DNA of 45,207 bases, taken from contig JAGNMU010000001.1 of assembly GCA_017991005.1 (NCBI GenBank), positions 1 to 45,207 on the forward strand, written 5' to 3'. The DNA is from Gemmatimonadaceae bacterium. GTDB lineage: Bacteria > Gemmatimonadota > Gemmatimonadetes > Gemmatimonadales > Gemmatimonadaceae. This document shows positions 41,555 to 45,207 of this stretch, piece by piece (the stretch's first letter is position 1; the number at the start of each line of letters is the position of its first letter). The notes below the pieces were generated by a model. It made no database searches. It was not told the origin of the DNA and worked only from the letters and a program-made list of their open reading frames with translations. The translations under genes and the position numbers were made by a program.

Positions 41555-43963
41555 TCAGACGGGACGAACTGTGCGGCGGGAGGCGAACCATCCGGCCGAC
41601 CACCACAAGACGCCGAGTGCGAGCACGGCTAGGGTGATCAGCTTGCCGCGTTCGTAGCGCGGGCTCGTAAACGCCAGGGTGACGGCCTTCGCGTTGGCTG
41701 GAAGCGTGACACCGATCAGCGATTCGTTGACCCGTCCGATGGAGGCGGCGGCCCCATCGACCGTGGCGGTCCAGCCCGGATAGTAGTTCTCCGAAACAAC
41801 CAGCGCCGCGCCGGCGGGAACCGGACCATCGATGCGGAGTGACATGCGACCCGGTGCCCACGACGTGCTGCTGACGGTGGTGGCGAGTGGCTCGGGAAGC
41901 GTGGTTGGCACCGGCGACGTCGGCAATCCCGACGCTTGATCGGCCAGCGCCACGCGACGCACGTCAAACCCGGCGTCGAGCAGCGTGGGGACGACCGCGG
42001 CCGAGTCGACACCCACAAGAGCCGGAACCACCCAGGCCAGCGGGTGCGTGTCGGGAAATTTGTACAGATACGCCATGTTGCCAGCGGCGTTTCTGACGGG
42101 CCCGGCCACGAGTGTCATGTCGGGAATGGGAGCCTTGGGACCGTTGGCGTACAAATACTGGATGTTCAACAGCCGCCAGAGGTTGGGATTGCTGATGTGC
42201 AGCTCCTCCTGATCCCATCCGGTGAGCAGTTGGTACCGACCGAGTTCGTTGCCGTGGTATCCAAACGGCGTCCGGATGCGGTGCACCATGAACCCCGTCG
42301 CGCGCCCGTCGCCGCTGCCAAAATACGGGTCGCGACGTGTGCCGCCCAATTCCTGAATGGCCAGCGGCAGAACACGCCCTGGCTGCTCGATCTTGGTCAG
42401 GTAGTCGGTGATGGCGTCGCCGGCATAGAGCTGCGCAGCGGGCTCGGAGAACTGCCAGTAGTTCCGCGCGATCGACCAGCTGTCGACGGTGAGCACCGCC
42501 GCGAGCGCCCAGGCGCCGACCTGCCGGGTGATGCGGCCGGTTGTGACGCCCAGCAACAGCAGCGCCGTCACCGCGACCACCGCCAGGGAACGCCACGCAC
42601 CCAGTGCGAGCGCGGCCGCGTTTTCTTCCACCCGCGCCTCGCGTCCGGGGATTGCAAATCCTCGCGCCAGCGTGGTCAGACCGCCGGTGGCACCGAGCAG
42701 GGCGACCACCCCGGCAAACACCCCCCACACGGCGAGATACACCAGCAATCGGCTGCGCGCGACGCGCCCACTCAACACCCGGTCGGCGCCGATCGCGGCC
42801 AGCACGGACAGGCAGAAGGACACGATGTACAGCATCGTACTCGGTGCCCGGAAAAACGATGTCCCCGGCACCAGGGCGTAGACGAGCTTGTAGAACGGTG
42901 TATTGCCGCCGAGCGCCCAGAGCACACTCAACAGCAGTGCGCCGGCCCAAAACCACTGCATCCGACGAGAGACCACCGCCGCGCCAAACGCGAGGCCGGC
43001 ACACATCAGCACCACCACGCCGAAGTATTCGCTGTGCAGGTGGATGCCGTTGGCCCCCGAGTAGTTCATGAGCATGCCCGAGAACTGCGGCAGATACCCG
43101 TTGAACAACTCCTCTGTCGGCATCGAGTACGATACCGCGTGGTCCCATCCCTTCCCGCCCGCCCGGGGCGACCACGGGGTGTACTCGAGCAACGGCCAGA
43201 ACTGCACGGCGCCACCCAGCATCCCGAGACCCACCGCGCCGCCGGCAAATACCAGGCGACGTGCTCGCGTCGCGGCCGGGAGGACCTGACTCAGGCCGTC
43301 GGTGGACAGCGTGAGAAACAGCGCGTACGCCCCGGAGAGGATCAGCAGATACTGCAGGAGCTGCGGGTGTGGCGTCAGGACGGCCAGCGTGACCGACACC
43401 ACGAGTCCCCCCCATGCCCAGGCACGGCCGTCTCGCACACCGCGGTGCACGAAAAAAAGTACCAACGGCAGCAACGCCGAGACGAACAGCTTGCCGTCGT
43501 GGCCCGGCGATACGAGACCCGCCACGTTGCCGCCCAGCATGTACCCTAGACCACCAAGCAGACTGGCCTGAAAGCCCAGCCCCAGAGCGCGCCGCAGGAA
43601 CAGCCAGGTGAACGTGCCGGCGAGCCACAAGTGGATGATGAACCCCCACGTCATGGCGACGTCGGTGGGCATGATCCATCGGAGCAGAAACGTCGGATAG
43701 AACTCGTCGCCGTGCATGGCGGCGACGTAGGGCAATCCGCTGAACAAATACGGATTCCAGAGCGGGAACGTCCCGGTCTCCTTGAGCGTCGTCGCCGCAA
43801 AGTCGCGAAACGCGAAGCCGGCGATGTACTGATCGCTGTTGGAGTTGACAAGAAACTGTCCGCTAAGCGCGGGATAGCCGAGCATGAGCGTGACTACCGC
43901 GAACACGGCAAGCGCGATCAGTACCTCATACTTCCCTTCACGAGATCCAGCGTCGGTGGTCAT
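41555..43963 (-). CDS. YfhO family membrane protein
   Basis: This 802-residue integral membrane protein is started at the ATG at 43963, which shares one base with the S9 peptidase stop (TGATG). It has around a dozen hydrophobic helices (VLIALAVFAVVTLMLGYPAL at the start, AAIGAD... and LLVYLAVWGVFAGVVALLGA later). After the first helix comes QFLVNSNSDQYIAGFAFRDFA, and a C-terminal soluble domain has LVVSENYYPGWTATVDG, which is typical of YfhO. YfhO proteins are GT-C-like membrane proteins, some linked to glycosylation of cell-surface polymers. The reaction here is unknown. Confidence 0.85.
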   Translation of the reverse strand: MTTDAGSREGKYEVLIALAVFAVVTLMLGYPALSGQFLVNSNSDQYIAGFAFRDFAATTLKETGTFPLWNPYLFSGLPYVAAMHGDEFYPTFLLRWIMPTDVAMTWGFIIHLWLAGTFTWLFLRRALGLGFQASLLGGLGYMLGGNVAGLVSPGHDGKLFVSALLPLVLFFVHRGVRDGRAWAWGGLVVSVTLAVLTPHPQLLQYLLILSGAYALFLTLSTDGLSQVLPAATRARRLVFAGGAVGLGMLGGAVQFWPLLEYTPWSPRAGGKGWDHAVSYSMPTEELFNGYLPQFSGMLMNYSGANGIHLHSEYFGVVVLMCAGLAFGAAVVSRRMQWFWAGALLLSVLWALGGNTPFYKLVYALVPGTSFFRAPSTMLYIVSFCLSVLAAIGADRVLSGRVARSRLLVYLAVWGVFAGVVALLGATGGLTTLARGFAIPGREARVEENAAALALGAWRSLAVVAVTALLLLGVTTGRITRQVGAWALAAVLTVDSWSIARNYWQFSEPAAQLYAGDAITDYLTKIEQPGRVLPLAIQELGGTRRDPYFGSGDGRATGFMVHRIRTPFGYHGNELGRYQLLTGWDQEELHISNPNLWRLLNIQYLYANGPKAPIPDMTLVAGPVRNAAGNMAYLYKFPDTHPLAWVVPALVGVDSAAVVPTLLDAGFDVRRVALADQASGLPTSPVPTTLPEPLATTVSSTSWAPGRMSLRIDGPVPAGAALVVSENYYPGWTATVDGAAASIGRVNESLIGVTLPANAKAVTLAFTSPRYERGKLITLAVLALGVLWWSAGWFASRRTVRPV

Positions 43964-45207
43964 CACGGTCCGCGAATGGTGGGCTTCGTCTCGGCGGGCG
44001 CATCCTCGAGTGTCTGCAACACGTCTCGCCACGAGAACTTCTTGCCGGAGCCCAGCACCCAGTAGTTCATCCACGCCATCTCGGCCTGACTTTTCACGAG
44101 ACGGTTGCGGGCGTCGGGGATTCCGTGTGAGGCACCGGGATACATGAACAACTCCGTCGGCACACCAAGGCGCTTGAGCGCCATGTGCAGCTCGACACTT
44201 TGCGGACTCGGCACGCGCGGGTCACCCTCAACGACATGAATCATCGTGGGTGTCTTGGCGTTCTTGATGTACTTGATGGGTGACTGCTTCCAGTACGCAT
44301 CAAAATCGTCGTACGGCAGTTTGTTGCCGAGGTAGTACTGGCGATTGCGCTGCACATCGCTTTGCGCGTACATCGAAATCCAGTTCGAGGTGCCGGCGCC
44401 GGACGAGATGCCTTTGAAGCGATTGGTGTGTGTCAGGATCCAGTTGGACCAATGTCCGCCAGCGCTCCACCCCAGGACGCCCATCTTGGTCGAGTCGACC
44501 ATGCCCTGTGCGATCAAGGCGTCAACGCCGGTCATGATGTCGTCGAAGCCCGGCGCGAAATAATTGCCGACGATGCCGTTCTTGTGCGCTTCGCCGTAGT
44601 TGGTGGAGCCGCGGTAGTTGGGCTTGAGCACCATCCACCCCTGCCCTGCGTAGGTCTGCGCGCCGTAGCCGCCATTGAAGCTGAGCAGGTCGGCGCCAGC
44701 AGGGCCACCGTGAATGGCCACAATCAGCGGATACCTCGTGCCGGGGACGTAGCCGACGGGTTTGACCAATACGCCGCCCACTGTCTTTCCGTCTTTCGAT
44801 TTCCAGGTGATTTCAGACTCTTCCCCGAGTGCCACCTGTTCGCGAATCCACGGATTGGGATCCGTCAGCGCAATCCACTTCTCTCGCGAGGCCACATCAT
44901 CGATCGACGCCACCGTGAAAATGGTGGGCGGCGTCGTCGGGTCGGAGTAGTTGAGAAGGAGGCGGCGGGTATCGGCGTCCTCGCTCACCGACAGCGCTGC
45001 CTTCACGTTGGTGATCGGGCGTGCCTTTCCGCTGGTCACATCGAGTGCAAACAGCTGCGTGGTTGCGCGCCATCCATCATTGAAAAAGATCGTCTTGCTG
45101 TCTCGCGACCACCAGCCGACCGTCACATCACCATCCAGATCGCCGAGCTTGCGCCACGAACCACCCTTGTCAGCGACCGCGCGGAGATAGACACGCGCAT
45201 TTTTCAT
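43963..45207 (-). CDS. S9 family peptidase, partial (N-terminus outside window)
   Basis: The 414 visible residues run to the right edge. An ATG at the very edge could be an internal Met because the visible N-terminus (RVYLRAVADKGGSWRKLGDL) is mid-propeller. The propeller ends with GGVLVKPVGYVPG. The alpha/beta-hydrolase domain has KPNYRGSTNYG, nucleophile Ser in GVLGWSAGGHW, the Asp in VEGDPRVP and the His in PGASHGI. It is expected to be an exported oligopeptidase. The start of the downstream yfhO-type gene is fused to its stop, so both may be in one transcript. Confidence 0.9.
   Translation of the reverse strand: MKNARVYLRAVADKGGSWRKLGDLDGDVTVGWWSRDSKTIFFNDGWRATTQLFALDVTSGKARPITNVKAALSVSEDADTRRLLLNYSDPTTPPTIFTVASIDDVASREKWIALTDPNPWIREQVALGEESEITWKSKDGKTVGGVLVKPVGYVPGTRYPLIVAIHGGPAGADLLSFNGGYGAQTYAGQGWMVLKPNYRGSTNYGEAHKNGIVGNYFAPGFDDIMTGVDALIAQGMVDSTKMGVLGWSAGGHWSNWILTHTNRFKGISSGAGTSNWISMYAQSDVQRNRQYYLGNKLPYDDFDAYWKQSPIKYIKNAKTPTMIHVVEGDPRVPSPQSVELHMALKRLGVPTELFMYPGASHGIPDARNRLVKSQAEMAWMNYWVLGSGKKFSWRDVLQTLEDAPAETKPTIRGP

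Noticed and set aside
40816-41660. Overlapping frames of 80-190 codons in the repeat array on both strands.
   Set aside because: They repeat with the DNA unit, are Arg/Glu/Ala-rich, lack ribosome sites and appear in several frames at once, so they are by-products of the GC-rich repeats.
41936-43549. A 537-codon frame opposite the yfhO-type gene.
   Set aside because: It lies entirely antisense to a well-supported membrane protein, is Gln/His/Arg-rich and resembles no family; this is usual for high-GC DNA.

Overview
This is GC-rich chromosomal DNA, about two thirds G+C by eye. The gene families point to a Gemmatimonadota bacterium close to Gemmatimonas. The evidence is a nos-type N2O-reduction accessory cluster, several S9 peptidases, a DUF4403 lipoprotein, a carboxypeptidase-like/plug protein without a barrel, YfhO, and GC-rich interspersed repeats. 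The taxon is inferred from gene content, not from a marker gene. No rRNA, tRNA, CRISPR array, transposase or phage gene was found.

Layout, left to right. (1) 1-2542 (+): end of nosD, then nosF and nosY with 4-nt overlaps, and a lipoprotein cytochrome c. A perfect 14-bp hairpin separates it from the next unit. (2) 2581-5237 (-): a CrtQ/CruC-like membrane glycosyltransferase and an SDR-DUF2867 protein. (3) 5342-11406 (+): a tightly coupled five-gene operon of hotdog thioesterase, nitronate monooxygenase-like enzyme, S45 acylase, OmpR-type regulator and histidine kinase. (4) 11489-13759 (-): an S9 peptidase. Upstream of it, at 13875-14222, is an independent-looking small transcription unit with a 21-codon ORF that has a perfect 10-nt Shine-Dalgarno. 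(5) 14334-14675 (+): a Cdd1 protein. (6) 14682-21748 (-): thrA, thrC, an SDR lacking its catalytic Lys, a DUF4403 protein and an M28 peptidase. (7) 21993-27625 (+): glgP, glgA and a GH57 enzyme. Three perfect hairpins lie between thrA and glgP. (8) 27632-33500 (-): a HmuY-like lipoprotein, a TonB-dependent receptor and a carboxypeptidase-like/plug protein, probably for haem uptake. (9) 33654-38042 (-): two ATP-grasp ligases, a class I glutamine-amidotransferase-like hydrolase and a GCS2/YbdK-type ligase. (10) 38160-38400: an AT-rich segment with DnaA boxes, a candidate oriC or DnaA-controlled region. (11) 38480-40470: three genes I cannot name. (12) 40724-41532: a tandem array of GC-rich units of about 250 bp. 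(13) 41555-45207 (-): a YfhO-type membrane protein and a truncated S9 peptidase.

How the genes work together: nosDFY and the cytochrome would mature and feed electrons to N2O reductase encoded to the left. The glg genes form a glycogen synthesis and phosphorolysis module. thrA-thrC covers aspartate to threonine except for homoserine kinase, which is absent here. The HmuY/receptor set would capture haem at the cell surface. The most promising undescribed system is the amidoligase cassette at 33654-38042. It is a complete peptide-bond-forming and hydrolysing gene set, divergent from the DnaA-box region, with no product assignable from the sequence. The small RNA/peptide unit at 13875-14222 is second.
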